A DNA stretch of 30,050 nucleotides from CACORA01 sp044234625 (lineage in GTDB: Bacteria > Planctomycetota > Planctomycetia > Pirellulales > UBA1268). Below are positions 30,042 to 30,050 of this stretch, in pieces. A program made the position numbers and the translations under genes. Under the pieces are notes generated by a model, which was not told the DNA's origin, ran no database searches, and saw only the letters and a list, made by a program, of their open reading frames with translations. How positions within the stretch are numbered: position 1 is the first letter of the stretch; every line of letters starts with the position of its first letter. The stretch is from NCBI GenBank assembly GCA_044234625.1, contig JBIIIP010000026.1, positions 1 to 30,050 of the forward strand. Direction: 5' to 3'.

Positions 30042-30050
30042 GCACTTTGA

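Larger units (their letters stand above)
15546..30050. mobile_element. chromosomal integron: intI, attI and at least 13 gene cassettes
   Basis: A minus-strand integron integrase, an attI junction near 17062 and a plus-strand array with 12 attC sites of 88-90 bp. The array continues past the window end, because cassette 13 has no attC before 30050. Cassette limits, from the base after the G of each GTT: 1, 17063-17700; 2, 17701-18297; 3, 18298-18952; 4, 18953-21110; 5, 21111-21779; 6, 21780-22145; 7, 22146-22824; 8, 22825-23399; 9, 23400-24121; 10, 24122-24892; 11, 24893-28069; 12, 28070-28531; 13, from 28532. Near-uniform attC sequences are the mark of a sedentary chromosomal integron. Base composition of most cassettes looks less GC-rich than the flanking chromosome. 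Confidence 0.95.

Overview
The window reads as chromosome of a GC-rich bacterium, most likely a planctomycete. Three things point that way: a squalene-hopene cyclase/HpnH pair, a DNA-binding-domain/receiver fusion regulator beside a soluble histidine kinase, and an integron whose integrase has a long N-terminal extension and lies opposite to its cassettes. The lineage is inferred; there is no rRNA or other taxonomic marker here, and no tRNA was seen.

Positions 1-10056 (all + strand) hold a housekeeping and lipid block. It begins with the 3' part of a sugar-isomerase-like TIM barrel and a HemW/HemN-like radical SAM protein. A polyprenyl diphosphate synthase with an extra N-terminal domain follows, overlapping a chorismate-lyase-like gene. 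Next come a two-component pair and then shc-hpnH, which make hopene and adenosylhopane. Prenyl chain synthesis and hopanoid synthesis therefore sit close together, and two candidate promoters share a TATTCTCCCG core.

Positions 10225-15460 hold a minus-strand nucleotidyltransferase/small-protein pair that looks inserted, since a relic of the hpnH 3' end lies on its far side. Then come a minus-strand sulfurtransferase-SufE-ROK kinase cluster and a plus-strand ABC-F protein, EttA.

Positions 15546-30050 are a chromosomal integron. The integrase (intI) is on the minus strand. An attI junction is at about 17062, followed by at least 13 cassettes on the + strand separated by 12 attC sites of 88-90 bp. 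The first seven bases of each complete cassette are the reverse complement of the R'' box at its own 3' end (11 exact, one with a single mismatch), so cassette borders can be set to the base. Cargo: membrane protein; DinB-like protein; unknown; secreted GH127-type glycosidase; MazEF-like pair; small Cys-rich protein; methyltransferase; GNAT acetyltransferase; RelB/ParE-like pair; PIN/antitoxin pair; a 3.2-kb cassette with a reverse AbrB-PIN pair plus an ECF sigma factor, anti-sigma factor and exported protein; a signal-anchored unknown; and a secreted-protein gene split by an IS256-family element (28658-30033). Several cassette genes have no stop of their own and end inside attC.

The most notable items are the 3.2-kb regulatory cassette, the attC-encoded protein tails and stops, base-pair covariation in the attC stems, and the extended integrase.
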